Below are positions 49,283 to 60,700 of a stretch of 64,000 nucleotides of DNA, one piece after another (within the stretch, counting starts at the first letter, position 1; each line of letters opens with the position of its first letter). Origin of the DNA: Phocaeicola sartorii JCM 17136 = DSM 21941. Lineage in GTDB: Bacteria > Bacteroidota > Bacteroidia > Bacteroidales > Bacteroidaceae. Location: the NCBI RefSeq assembly GCF_000614185.1, contig NZ_BAKM01000028.1:1-64000 (forward strand), in the 5' to 3' direction. The notes beneath the pieces were generated by a model. The model did not search any database. It had not been told where the DNA came from and worked only from the letters and a program-made list of their open reading frames with translations. Position numbers and translations under genes: made by a program.

Positions 49283-52200
49283 TTAGAATGAAAGTAATAA
49301 ATTGAATCCATAGCTTCGGGTACCGGCTGCTCTTGTGCCTGACATACCACTGATGTTACCGCTGCCTGCGGCTGTATAATCAGGGTCTCCCCAAATATTG
49401 GTCGATGGAGTCCACATAAAGAGATTCCGTCCTACTATGCTGACGGATGCTCTTTGCAGGAATCCGGTCTTTTTAATCAGTTTGTCCGGAATGTCATATC
49501 CTAATGAGAGCTCACGCAGTCTCCATGATGCGGCGCTGACAACCTGGTTGGCGCGTCCTTGTTTATAAACTCCGTTCCAGAAGCCTTTGCTCGCGTCATA
49601 GACGGTCACATCGGTGTTGTCTTGATAAATAGGATTTCCTGCAGCGTCGGAACCTACTTGTATGGCCGAATTGGGGAATACGAAGCGTTGGCGTCCGGTG
49701 ATTCCCGAGATGTAGGAAGCTCCTGTGAATAACATGTCATACTCTATCCCAAAACGGGTGTAATGACCGCCACGATAGTCGAAAGTAGCGCCCAGAGTGA
49801 ATCCTTTCCATTTCATGGTTGAGGTCAGCCCTAAACGGACTGTCGCATCCGAAGTGCCGCATGGAACGATATCACCTGCCGATGGAAGACCGGTAACCGG
49901 ATCTACAATAACTTTTCCGTCAGGAGTGCGTTTCCAGTCTGTAGCTTTGATCATCGGATATCTCTCGCCTACGATGGCATAGCCTGCATAGTCGGAATCC
50001 AATACTAATTCAGTGGCATCTCCTGCCAGTTCTATCACACGGGTGTCAATAAAGGTGGCATTTGCATTTACATTCCAATAAAAGTCACCGAACTGCAGGA
50101 GAGGGGTCAGGTGTAAATCCAGCTCAAGACCTTTTCCCCGCATGGTGCCGGCATTGATGTAACGGGATGAGAATCCGGTGGAAGTGGGGATGCTGATATT
50201 GGTAGTCTGGTTGTTGGTAGTCTGTACATAAGCAGCCACTTCAAAGGTGATTCTGTTTCTGAAGAGTCCGATTTCCGCACCTACTTCATATTCGGTCGTA
50301 AATTCCGGCTCGATGTCACGTGTACGCAGATTGGGACTGATGGAGTAGGCGGCCAGGGTTCCATAAGGGAAATAATCGGCTGTGTTGGCGATGTTGTCCA
50401 AATTGTAGATTCCTACATTTACCGTACCTACTTTAGCTGCCGAAGCACGTACTTTCAGATGATTGACCACATCACTTTTGATGGAGGGGATAGCATCTGT
50501 CAGTACAACGGAAAGGTTGGCGCTGGGGTAGAAGAATGACCAATGTTCCGGGTCCAGCAAGGAAGTCCAGTCGTTTCTTCCGGTCAGCTGCAAGAAAGCC
50601 CAGTTCCGGAAGTTCAGGTCAACGCTGCCGAATAATCCGAGCCGGCGGTAACGTTCCCATGAATTGGAACCGCCCAGTTCGCCCACCTTGTTTCTTACAT
50701 TGAAGAAGTCGTCCAGGGCCAGCGCGTCGGCTGCTACCTCTTTATATTCGTAATAATTGTCCTGCAAAGAATATCCTATCATGCCTTTCAGTGTGAAATC
50801 ATCATTGAACTTATGTTCGGCGAAGGCCATGAAGTCCAGGTTGAATTTGCTGCTTAAGTTCGAGTCGGTGGTGTAACTGGACAAGAGGTCTGAAGAAGCA
50901 TAATAAATATGTTCCTTCGCCCAGTCGGTGTAGTGATAGGAGTTCGTTGTGTAATTGCGGTTGTTGATGCTTAGATTCAATCCGGCCCGGGCTGTAAAAC
51001 GTAACCACTTGGTGGCCTGGAAGTTTAAGTCGATTGATCCGGCCACACGGTCCTGACGTATTTTTCTCCGGTAGGTTTCTGTTTGCCACCAAGGGTTGGT
51101 GTAATAGTCATTTATCCATTCGTCCGGTGATGCGCCGATGCCTGTTCTGTGCCAGTCTTTGAAATCGGCCAGATCAATGTTTCCGGGGATATTGATAAGG
51201 TTATAAATACCGGATGAGGTGACATTGTTCAAATCATAAGTCGTATTGGTATATGCCAGTTTGGCGCCGGCCTTGAAGTTTTTATAATTCCGGCTGGCAT
51301 TAAAACGTATTGTCTGTCGCACCTTGTCATCATTGGCGATGATTCCGCTTTGGTCCAAACGCTGGTAAGACAGGTACATGCTGCCTCTGTCGTCGCTGGA
51401 AGCGTATGAAATATCATTCTGTATGCCATATCCTTTCTCATAAAAGTTCTTGCGTCCGTCTTTCACGTAACTGTAGGGGAGCTGTAAATAAAAGCCATCC
51501 TCCGTGCCATCGGCCATCGGGCTGCCTACATTTACCAGTTCTCCGTTAAATTCGGGTCCGTATTGTTGGTTCTCGTCTTCTATATAACCATTCATTAAAG
51601 GTAATCCTGTCAGGGGGTCGGGTTCGCCTCCGCCAAACCGGGTCTGGAATTTAGGAAGGTAGGCGGCTTCGTCCATGGTGGCGGTCAGTGAGTAAGTGAT
51701 ATTGGGTTTTCCTTTTGAACCGCTTTTGGTGGTTACGATAAGGACTCCGTTGGCTGCTTCCGAACCGTAAAGGGCGGCTGCGGACGCTCCTTTCAGAACC
51801 GAGATGTTTTCAATATCATTAGGATTCAGAGACTGAAGGAAGTTGATAGGGGTCTGTACACCGTCGAGTACCAGCAGGGCTGAGTTATCCCCTTTGAAAG
51901 AACGTGCTCCACGCAGCGTGATACGGGTCTCCTGGTCCAGCCGGGGAGAAGTGATGTTGATTTGTAAACCGGATACTTTTCCACTAAGGGCGGCTGTCGC
52001 GTCCGAACCTTTTGCCATAGTCAGCTGGTCGGCATCTACTTTGGCGGTAGAATAGCCTATCGCTTTGGCCTGGCGCTGGATACCTAATGCGGTCACTACA
52101 ACCTCATCTATGACTTGGGTGTCCGACTTCAGGATAATTGTCAGCTTGTGGGCGGCTTTAACCGTTTGTGTCAACATACCCACATACGAAACTTTTAGCT

Positions 52201-52413
52201 GGGCATTGGCGGCGATTTCATTTAATGTAAAATGACCGTCAATGTCGGTGATCGTTCCTTTTGTGGTACCTAAAACCAGTATGGAGCACCAATGACGGGT
52301 TCGCCATTATCTTCCGACACAACTGTACCATTAACAGTGATTGTTTGCTGGGCAAATGCAGCATAAACTCCGATAAGGAGCATCGTAATCAATGTGAATA
52401 ATCTCTTTTTCAT
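49283..52413 (-). CDS. SusC/RagA-family TonB-linked outer membrane protein (frameshifted here)
   Basis: It starts MKKRLFTLITMLLIGVYAAFAQQ (signal peptide). A carboxypeptidase-like domain (VNGTVVSEDNGEPVIGA), a TonB plug (VVTALGIQRQAKAIGYSTAKV, LSGKVSGLQINI, GARSFKGDNSALLVLDG) and a beta barrel ending GFNLLLSF follow. The frame is lost near 52286 (GAPYWF stop; should be GASILVLGTTKGTI), fixed by one G/C in GGAGCACC. The joined length is about 1,043 residues. With the SusD homologue it imports an oligosaccharide or other nutrient. No glycosidase is cotranscribed on this strand; the nearest is the convergent GH29 gene. Confidence 0.92.
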
Positions 52414-52738
52414 AAATTCTGTTACTTGGTTTTCACTATATATTTGTCTCTCGGTATTTATTGGCAATATCGTTTGGCGATCGTATTTTACATAGCTTGG
52501 AGGCAGGTCTTTTTAGCGTGCTTTATTCTTTAAAACGAAAGATAGATTAACATACCATTCCTTTATTTTGGCTTAGTAAACCAACGTTAACGAATTAGAC
52601 GCGCCGTAAATATACATATATTTTTTATATTTTAAAGATAATAAGCAAAAAAAAGAGAGATTATGTGAAAAAAGACTGTGATTTTACATATAAATGCAAA
52701 ATTGTTGAGTTTTAACTGTTGTAAAAAACTGTAAAGGA
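52414..52738. other. Gap between SusC and dprA
   Basis: About 325 AT-rich bases, expected to hold the susC-like promoter. I find no perfect TAnnTTTG box on the minus strand. An A/T-rich stretch of 52610-52720 has no gene. Confidence 0.4.
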
Positions 52739-53851
52739 TTAAATGATGCGGTAGATTCCTCCTGCCAATGCGCGAACGACTCCTTTCATCTCCAGTTCGA
52801 ACAGCAGGGCACTCATTTTATGAACAGGGATATTTGTTTCTACTACTAATGTATTTATTTGCAATCCGTCTGGTATTTTCTGCAATAAGGTGACGATGGC
52901 TGTCTCTTCCGCGCTTAAATCAGGGAACAATTCCCGTTGCACCGTTTTCCCGGTTCCGGATTTGCCTTCCCATCCCATCGCTTTCACCAAGTCCTCGGCC
53001 GATGTGATGAGCATGGCTTGGTTTTTCCTGATCAGATTGTTGCAACCGATGGAATATTCATCGTTGCATCGTCCCGGGAAGGCGAAACAGTCCCGATGAT
53101 AGCTTTCTGCCAGTTCGGCCGTAATGAGTGCCCCTCCTTTGGCGGCGGACTCGATGACGATGGTGGCGTCGCTCATGCCCGCCACAATGCGGTTGCGTTT
53201 CACGAAGTTCTGCCGGTCGGGGTTGGTTCCGCTGGCGAATTCGGTCAGCAAGCCTCCTTGTTCCAACATGCTGACGGCTGTCTTCCGGTGTTCGGCGGGA
53301 TAAATGCGGTCCAGTCCGTGGGCCAGTACGCCTATGGTCTTGAACCGGTTCTGCAGGGCGGCGCGATGCGCGTGGATGTCAATGCCGTAAGCCAGTCCGC
53401 TTACTACCAGGGCGTCCGGACACAGTGCCGACAGGTCGGCAAGGAAACGGGCGCAGATATCCTGTCCGTAGGGTGTGGCGTGGCGGGTCCCCACCATGTT
53501 GATGACATGTCGTGCGTTCAGGTCGGCATTTCCCCGGTAGAACAGGGCCAGCGGAGCATCGTCACATTCGCGCAGACGGGCGGGATAACCTTCGTCATTT
53601 AAGGTGAGGCAGCGGATGTGGTTTCTCTCGCAGAAGATTAATTCCTGCTCGGCGCGCCGGAAGGCCTCCGGGTTATTCAAAGCAGTGACGACCTTGGTAC
53701 TCACTCCGGGAACCAGTTGCGACAGTTCCTTGCGGTGCTCGAAGACGCGGGTGGCGCTTCCCAGGCTGCTGACTAATCTGAACGCGCCTGTCAGCCCCAG
53801 CCCCGGTATCCGGGTCAGTGCCAGGCTGCAAAGTTGTTCGTCTTGTGTCAT
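52739..53851 (-). CDS. dprA: DNA-processing protein DprA
   Basis: A 370-residue protein. It has an N-terminal helix-hairpin-helix-like region (LTRIPGLGLTGAFRLVSSLG) and a Rossmann-like DNA-binding domain (VGTRHATPYGQD, VSGLAYGIDIHAHRAAL, GGLLTEFASGTNPDRQNFVKRNRIVAGMSDATIVIE). The C-terminal winged helix is of DprA_WH type. It protects incoming single-stranded DNA and loads RecA. It overlaps the thioesterase gene by 4 bases. Confidence 0.95.
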   Translation of the reverse strand: MTQDEQLCSLALTRIPGLGLTGAFRLVSSLGSATRVFEHRKELSQLVPGVSTKVVTALNNPEAFRRAEQELIFCERNHIRCLTLNDEGYPARLRECDDAPLALFYRGNADLNARHVINMVGTRHATPYGQDICARFLADLSALCPDALVVSGLAYGIDIHAHRAALQNRFKTIGVLAHGLDRIYPAEHRKTAVSMLEQGGLLTEFASGTNPDRQNFVKRNRIVAGMSDATIVIESAAKGGALITAELAESYHRDCFAFPGRCNDEYSIGCNNLIRKNQAMLITSAEDLVKAMGWEGKSGTGKTVQRELFPDLSAEETAIVTLLQKIPDGLQINTLVVETNIPVHKMSALLFELEMKGVVRALAGGIYRII

Positions 53852-54254
53852 TCGCTCAGGTAGGGTGCGAAAGTCTCGTCAAACAGCGCGCTGTCTCCCA
53901 GTCTGCCGTTTACCACGCATACGGATTCCACAGTGGCTTTGATAGCGACTTTCATATCGGGCAGCCGGAAGATATCCTGATAGAACACATATTTGATTCC
54001 TTCCTTTTTCAAATAAAGCTTGGATACAAACTCGTCACCGCTGCGCAGCGGAGTCTTGAACGCCATGGTGAGCCGCGCCACTACCGGATCGATCCCTTCT
54101 TCGTGCAGCCGCGCGAAGCTGACGCCTGCCGAGGTGAGAAACTCATGGCGCGTATGTTCCAGATAATGCTGATAGTTGGCGTTGTTCACAATGCTTGAAG
54201 GTCGCATTCATAGTCGCGCACCTTCATCTTCAGTTCATAAATATACTTTTCCAT
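53848..54254 (-). CDS. 4-hydroxybenzoyl-CoA-type acyl-CoA thioesterase (frameshifted at the start here)
   Basis: A hotdog-fold thioesterase. Only the part from about 54207 is in one frame (IVNNANYQHYLEHTRHEFL, RSGDEFVSKLYL). The true N terminus MEKYIYELKMKVRDYECDLQG lies in another frame from 54254 and joins at about 54193, where one base is missing (ATGCTTG; expected ATGCCTTG). The joined length is about 135 residues. D-x-x-G-I-V-N-N is the active-site region of YbgC-like enzymes. It hydrolyses acyl-CoAs of unknown chain length. A -7 box (minus TACCTTTG, 54266-54259) is unusually close to this start, so MKVRDYE at 54227 is another possible start. Confidence 0.85.
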
Positions 54255-54311
54255 AAGGCAAAGGTATAAGAAAAATGTGTTACTTTGCAGCTAAACTTAA
54301 AAAAGAAACGA

Positions 54312-55227
54312 ATGAAATTGTATGCCGCCCCTTTGCAAGGCTTTACGGAAGCCCCTTGGCGAAACCTTCATCAGGAGGTTTTCGGTGGGATAGATGCCTA
54401 TTATACTCCTTTTGTGCGGATAGAAAGAGGAGAGTTCCGTAACAAGGATGTCCGGGAGATTGCTTCCGGCAACAATACCGTGTCCCGGCTGATCCCCCAG
54501 CTGATTGCTTCCACACCTGCCGAACTGGAACGGCTGCGGGCCTGTTCATCGAGAACGGTTACAAGGAAGCGGATGTCAACATGGGCTGTCCTTTTCCGTT
54601 GATTGCGGGAAAGCACAAGGGAGCGGGCATATTGCCCTATCCTGCTGAGGTGGAGGCTTTGCTGAGAGAACTGGTGCATTATCCCGAGCTGAGCTTTTCC
54701 GTAAAGATGAGACTGGGCTGGGAGCGTGCGGACGAGTGGCGCGTGCTGCTGCCTTTGCTGAATGCTGCCCCTTGCGGCAGATTACGCTTCATCCGCGCAT
54801 CGGGAAGCAGCAGTACAAAGGAGAAGTGGATAGGGAGTCGTTTGCCGCTTTCTATTCGGAATGCGCTCATCCGTTGGTGTATAACGGTGACTTGCTGACG
54901 GTGGATGATATCCGGAAGGTGGAAGAGGCATATCCTCGTCTGGAGGGCGTCATGCTGGGGCGAGGCTTGTTGGCCAATCCTGCCTTGGCCCGGGCGTTTG
55001 CTGACGGAACCCCCCTTTCTTCCCGGGAACTACTGGATAAGGTAAGGGTGTTTCACACGCGTCTTCTTCACTATTATGAAGCTCACTTGCAGGGAGAGGT
55101 GCAACTGCTGGGCAAGATGAAGCCTTATTGGGAATACCTGTTGCCCGATGCGGACAAGAAGATAAAGAAAGCGATCAAGAAGGCTACGACGATGGAGAAG
55201 TATCTGGCTGCGGTGAGCCGGCTGTAA
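54312..55227 (+). CDS. tRNA-dihydrouridine synthase family protein (two frameshifts here)
   Basis: It starts MKLYAAPLQGFTEAPWR (FMN-barrel entry), followed by DVNMGCPFPLIAGKHKGAG with the catalytic Cys, SFSVKMRLGW, QITLHPRIGKQQYKGEVD and VMLGRGLLANPAL. Single-base losses near 54538 (after ELERLR, in CGGGCC) and near 54768 (after LLNAAP, in a C run) split it into three frames. The joined length is about 305 residues. It reduces uridine to dihydrouridine in the D-loop of tRNA. The DusA, DusB or DusC subtype is uncertain. Confidence 0.9.
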
Positions 55228-55474
55228 GGATGGAACAGGGTCTCTGTACCTGGAAATCGGGCTTCCCTTCAGTCCGTTCGGCTCATCCAACCGTCTGTAA
55301 ACTAGAGGTGTATTCTGACAGGAAACTGAAGGAAGATACGTGAAATGCGGCAGGGAGTGACATTTTGGGATTTCTGTCGTCTGTGTCAAGGGAATATGGT
55401 TACTTTTAGTCCTGACATTTGGTAAAACCGATTTTATTTCCGTTATTTACAGTTCTAATCAAAACGATAAATAC

Positions 55475-56290
55475 ATGAACACGTCAAAGACCAAAACAGG
55501 ATTGAGAGTAGGAATTGGTGGAATTGCCGTCATCGGCATTCTCGTATTGTTTATCATGATGTTTGCCGTAGAGCGCATTGACTCCGGACAGACGGGGATC
55601 ATTGTGAACCTGGCAGGCAGCGAGCGCGGTGTGGATGACGCCAAAGTGGAGACCGGATGGGTGATGTACAACCGTTTCACCAAGCAACTCTTCGAATATC
55701 CCGCCTTCGCACAGATTGTGGACTATGAGCCTTTTGATATTCAGGACAAGAAAGGAACGATCTTCCAGACTGATCCCACGATTGAATATTATATTGAACG
55801 CGAGAACGCCAAGGTAGTTTTCCTCCGTTATCGTAAAACGACAGAGGAACTGGAACAGTCCGTCATCTTGACCGAGGTGAAGAATGCCTACAAGGATGTG
55901 GCGGGTATGTACGAGACGGACTCGCTGATCAATAACCGTCCCGCTTTCGAAAAGGAAGTGGAAGTGTTGTTGAAAGAACGTTTGAGCCAGCGTGGTTTTA
56001 CATTTACCAACATCCAGTCGTCTGTGAAGCCGAATGAGGTGCTTCAGGCGGCCATCGACGCTAAAAACACCGCTGTCCAGAACGCCCTGAAGGTGGAGAA
56101 CGAGAAAAAGGCCGCTATAGCGGAGGCCGAGAAAGTGGTGGCTGCGGCCAAAGGAAAAGCGGACGCCAACCGCATTCTGCAACAATCCATCACTCCGGAA
56201 CTGATCCAGCTCAAGGCAGTGGAGAAGTGGGACGGGAAATTGCCGCTTTCCACCAGCGGGAATACGTTGCCGTTCTTGCAATTGAAATAA
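55475..56290 (+). CDS. Prohibitin/SPFH-family membrane protein
   Basis: A 271-residue protein with one N-terminal membrane helix (VGIGGIAVIGILVLFIMMF). The SPFH/band-7 domain follows (IDSGQTGIIVNLAGS, GWVMYNRFTKQLFEYP, DPTIEYYIE). The C-terminal helical stretch, KVENEKKAAIAEAEKVVAAAKGKADA, is coiled coil and characteristic of prohibitins. Such proteins form membrane rings that scaffold proteases or other complexes. It is monocistronic and intact. Confidence 0.88.
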   Translation: MNTSKTKTGLRVGIGGIAVIGILVLFIMMFAVERIDSGQTGIIVNLAGSERGVDDAKVETGWVMYNRFTKQLFEYPAFAQIVDYEPFDIQDKKGTIFQTDPTIEYYIERENAKVVFLRYRKTTEELEQSVILTEVKNAYKDVAGMYETDSLINNRPAFEKEVEVLLKERLSQRGFTFTNIQSSVKPNEVLQAAIDAKNTAVQNALKVENEKKAAIAEAEKVVAAAKGKADANRILQQSITPELIQLKAVEKWDGKLPLSTSGNTLPFLQLK

Positions 56291-56357
56291 AGCGCGGAAT
56301 GCCAAAAAACATACGATAAGGATCTTTTTAAAGAGCCGTTTTCTCAGGAATTTGTGC

Positions 56358-56365
56358 TAAGTTTG
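56358..56365 (+). promoter_or_regulatory. -7 box of the alcohol dehydrogenase gene
   Basis: TAAGTTTG matches TAnnTTTG, 30 bp before the start at 56395. Confidence 0.5.
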
Positions 56366-56394
56366 CAGCAAAACCATATAATTGAAATAAAACC

Positions 56395-57548
56395 ATGATT
56401 AACAGATTTGTATTGAACGAAGTATCTTACTTCGGCCCGGGTGCGCGTGAAGTGCTCCCACAAGAGATCAAACGCTTGGGTTTGCACAAGGCGTTTGTTG
56501 CCACAGACAAGGATTTGATTAAATTCGGTGTGGCCGATAAAGTGTTGAAAGTATTGGAGAATGCAGGTATTCCCTACGAAATATTCAGTGAAATCAAACC
56601 GAACCCTACTGTAAGCAATGTAAAGGCAGGTGTTGAGGCCTTTGCAAAATCGGGAGCGGACTTTATCCTGGCTATCGGTGGCGGTTCGTCTATCGATACT
56701 TCGAAAGCGATTGGCATCATCACCAATAATCCTGACTTCAGTGATGTGGTGTCATTGGAAGGGGTGGCTCCCACAAAGAAAAAATCAGTGCCTATCATCG
56801 CATTGCCCACTACCGCCGGTACTGCCGCCGAGGTGACCATCAACTATGTAATCACAGATGAAGAGAACCACAAGAAGATGGTTTGTGTAGACCCGAATGA
56901 CATACCGGCCATTGCCATCGTGGATGCGGAACTGATGTACACCTTGCCAAAGGGCTTGACCGCTTCGACAGGTTTGGACGCACTGACCCACGCCATCGAA
57001 GGCTGATTACCAAAGGTGCTTGGGAAATGAGCGATATGTTCGAGATTAAGGCTATCGAGATGATTGCCCGTTATCTGGAAACCGCTGTTTTCGAACCGAC
57101 TAATGCGGAAGCGCGTAACGGTATGGCCGTGGCACAGTATATTGCAGGTATGGCCTTCTCTAATGTAGGTCTGGGCGTGGTTCACGGTATGGCTCATCCG
57201 CTGGGAGCTATCTTCGATGTTCCTCACGGTGTGGCCAATGCCTTGCTGTTGCCTGTCATCATGGAATTTAATGCTCCGGCTGCTTTGGCCAAGTATGTGG
57301 ATATAGCCAAGGCGATGAATGTGTACAAGGACGGTATGAGCCAGGAAGAGGCTGCGAAGGCGGCTGTCGAGGCGGTGAAAGCCTTGTCTGTCAAGGTGGG
57401 TATCCCCCAGCATTTGTCCGAACTGGGCATAAAGGAAGAGGATTTGCCTCGTCTGGCCGCTTCGGCTATCGCCGATGTCTGTACGCCGGGCAACCCTCGT
57501 GAGGTGACGGAAGAAATTATTCTGGAACTTTACAAGAAGGCGTTCTAA
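56395..57548 (+). CDS. fucO: Iron-containing alcohol dehydrogenase, lactaldehyde reductase-like (frameshifted here)
   Basis: A group III dehydrogenase: FILAIGGGSSIDTSKA is the NAD-binding loop, ALPTTAGTAAEVT follows, and the metal ligands lie in STGLDALTHAIE and VVHGMAHPLGAIFDVPHGVANAL. The frame ends just after THAIEG at 57006 and resumes ITKGAWEMSDMF, fixed by one C in AAGGCTGA (expected AAGGCCTGA). The joined length is about 384 residues. In Bacteroides this type is usually lactaldehyde reductase, which turns fucose-derived lactaldehyde into 1,2-propanediol. That would suit the fucosidase 10 kb away, but the exact substrate is inferred. Confidence 0.8.
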
Positions 57549-57579
57549 GCGTCATTCTTTTGTAATAAAGACACAGGCG

Positions 57580-57617
57580 GTGTGTGGATGTGCGGGGCAT
57601 ATCCACACACTTTTTTT
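57580..57617 (+). terminator. Terminator of the alcohol dehydrogenase gene
   Basis: GTGTGTGGAT (57580-57589) pairs perfectly with ATCCACACAC (57601-57610), followed by seven T. Confidence 0.9.
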
Positions 57618-57751
57618 ATCTCTTTGCCGTTGAAACAGCATTGTCATTTGCAGGCAATCTGTTCGTAACCCGTTCAGTATTCTTTTGCACTTGCAAATTA
57701 AATTTAATGAAAAGCAGGTATGATTGTAAAACTGTTATCAACCATTTGAAC

Positions 57752-60700
57752 ATGAAAACTCTTATGAAGGCAAAAAGATTGTTGTTGTTATTATGCTTAT
57801 CGCTATTTGTGGCAGGATATGTATCCGCACAGGATTATCGGGCGATTGTAAAAGGTATTGTGACCGATGAAACCGGAGAGGGGGTTATCGGGGCCACGGT
57901 GATGGTGAAGAACGAATCTACCGGTTTCAGTGCCGGATCAATAACCAATGAAACGGGGGAATACATTGTGAAGCAGCTTCCGCTGGGTTCTCCTTACTCT
58001 GTCACCGTCAGCTATATAGGCTATGGCGACCAGAAAAAGACAGGATATACGCTGAACCAGGGTGATGTGCTCCGTCTGGATTTCCGGTTGAAGGAAGAAA
58101 GTGTGGTGATGGAGGCCGTACAGGTGGTGGCTAATTCATTGAAGAATTCTATCGCCACTACGGGGGCCGCTACTTCGGTGACGGCCAATGACCTGAACAA
58201 ACTGCCGGTGAACGGGCGTAACTTTACTTCGCTCATTGACCTGTCACCGCTGAGTACAGGCTCCAGCCTGTCCGGCCAGCTGGCTTCTTCTACCAATTAC
58301 ACCATTGATGGCATGAGTGCCAAGGGGCCTACTTCGGGGGGAAGTACAACCAGCCGCAACGGGGTGCCATACGCCATTTCGATGGAGGCTATCCGTGAGT
58401 TCAAAGTCGTGACAAATGAATATGATGTGACTAACGGCCGTGCCGGAGGAGGTACGATCAGTACGGTGACCAAGTCGGGAACCAACCAGCTGCATGGCAG
58501 CGCTTTCACTTTCCTGCGCTCCGACTGGTTGTCCAGCGGGTATGATATCCGCGGCAACAAGCGGACCAATGATTTCTCCACTTATCAGTATGGAGCTTCC
58601 CTGGGTGGTGCATTGGTGAAAGACCGCGCCCACTTCTTTATTTCTTGGGACCATCAGGCCGATTCACGTCCGCTGTATATAGCCGATATTCATAATGCTG
58701 CCGATGAAAAGCGTTATAATCTGACTATGGAGACCAGAGACCGTTTTCTGGAAATAGCCCGCGATAAATACGGTGTGTCGGACCATCCTCAGTTTGGCTC
58801 TTTTGATAAAAAGCAGAATACCGATGCGGTATTTGCCCGTCTGGACTGGCAGATTAACGCCACGAACCTGTTGTCGTTTACTGATAATTTTGTAAGTGAC
58901 AATAACAAGATGGGGCTGGGCGATAATAGTGCTGTCAATTTATATGAGGTGTATGGTGATGTGAAGTCGCTGAACAACAGTGCCACCGCTACCTTGCGTT
59001 CTGTATTGGGTCCGCGGAGTACCAACGAACTGAAACTGCAACATCTCTATACTTCCGAAAAGGCGATGCCGGGCGGAGAACTGCCTTCGGCCAATATTCC
59101 ACGTGCCATTGTGGAACGCGTGGCTTCGGATATAGAGGGAAAGACCGCGACTACCACCATCCAGCTGGGCGGCCAGCGTTACAGTCCCGAGAATTTCTAC
59201 AACCACGTACTTCAGTTGGTGGATAACTATTATTATAATACCAATAAAGTGAACTACACTTACGGTTTCGACTTGATGTACACTCACTTGAACTCCCGTT
59301 ACGGCAGCGAAGCCAACGGCCGTTTCTATTTCACGGGCTTGGATAACTTTGAGGCATTGCAGCCCTATCGTTATGTACGTGAGGTGTATTTAGATAACAA
59401 CGAAGACAATCAGCGTGTGCGCCAGAACATTTTGAATGCAGGGGTGTATGCACAGTTGCAGACTAAACTGTTTCCCGGATTTGAACTGATGGCAGGTTTG
59501 CGTCTGGACAATGCCACTTATTTCAATAAAGGCAATTTCAGCCAGCTGGTTTATGATGAACTGGGATTGCGTACAGACAACGGACTGGCTACTTTCCAAG
59601 TACAGCCCCGTGTACAGATAACCTGGGACTTCAATGACAAACATACGGATATCCTTCGTGTGGGGGGTGGCATCTTCGCATCGGATATCAACAACTATGC
59701 CATGATTAATAATATGGTATTTGATGGTACCAAGGTGATGTCCGTTGATATGACGAATACGGACGAAAATCCGAACATTGTGCCTGTTCCTGATTTTGAG
59801 AGTTATCGTAAAGACCCGTCCACCGCACCGGGTATTGACTTGCTGAAAGATCCTAAATACGCTTCCTATGCCGTGCCTACCATCAATATGAATGGCAAAG
59901 ATGCCAAGGTGCCGGTGGTCTATAAGGCGAATATCTCGTACACCCACTTTTTCAGTGACCGTTTGAAGATGAGCATCGGCGGATATATGACTTTGGGACG
60001 TAACAACTATATGTATATAGACCGCAACATGGTGGACGATCCTTATTTCCGTCTGACAGCGGAAGGAAACCGTGGCGTATATGTCCCGGTTGCCAATATC
60101 TCGGAAAAAGGTGTTTCAACCTGGATGGACGGACGTAAGAGCGGGAAAGTAGGCCGTGTGCTCGAATTGGTCAGCGAAGGAAAAGTAAATCAGTTCGCTT
60201 TCACCGTAGATGGAACATGGCGTTACTATAAAGACGGTGAGCTGTCCTTCAGCTATACTTGGAACGATACGAAGGACAATACTTCCTATAATGGTAATGT
60301 AGCCAATTCTGCTACTCTTTCCCAAATGGTGGTTGACGATCCCCGTGATTTAAGCAAAATGACTTACTCCAACAATCAGTTCCGTCATAAACTGGTGGTT
60401 TATGGTTCGGCGCCTACTTTCTGGGGCATTACCGTGGGTGCCCGCTTTTCCGGCATCGGAGGAACACGCTATTCAATGATTGTGAATGGAAATGTGAACG
60501 GTGACTTTGTGAATAGCAATGACCTGGCTTATGTATATGATCCGAATAACAGCGCTACTCCCGATTATATTCGTGAAGGTATGAATGCGATATTGAACAA
60601 TCCGGATGCGGAAAAGAGTGTGAAAGATTATATCCGCAAGAGTTTTGGTAAAGTGGCCGAACGGAACGGTGGCGTGAACGGTTTCTATGGCACTTTAGAT

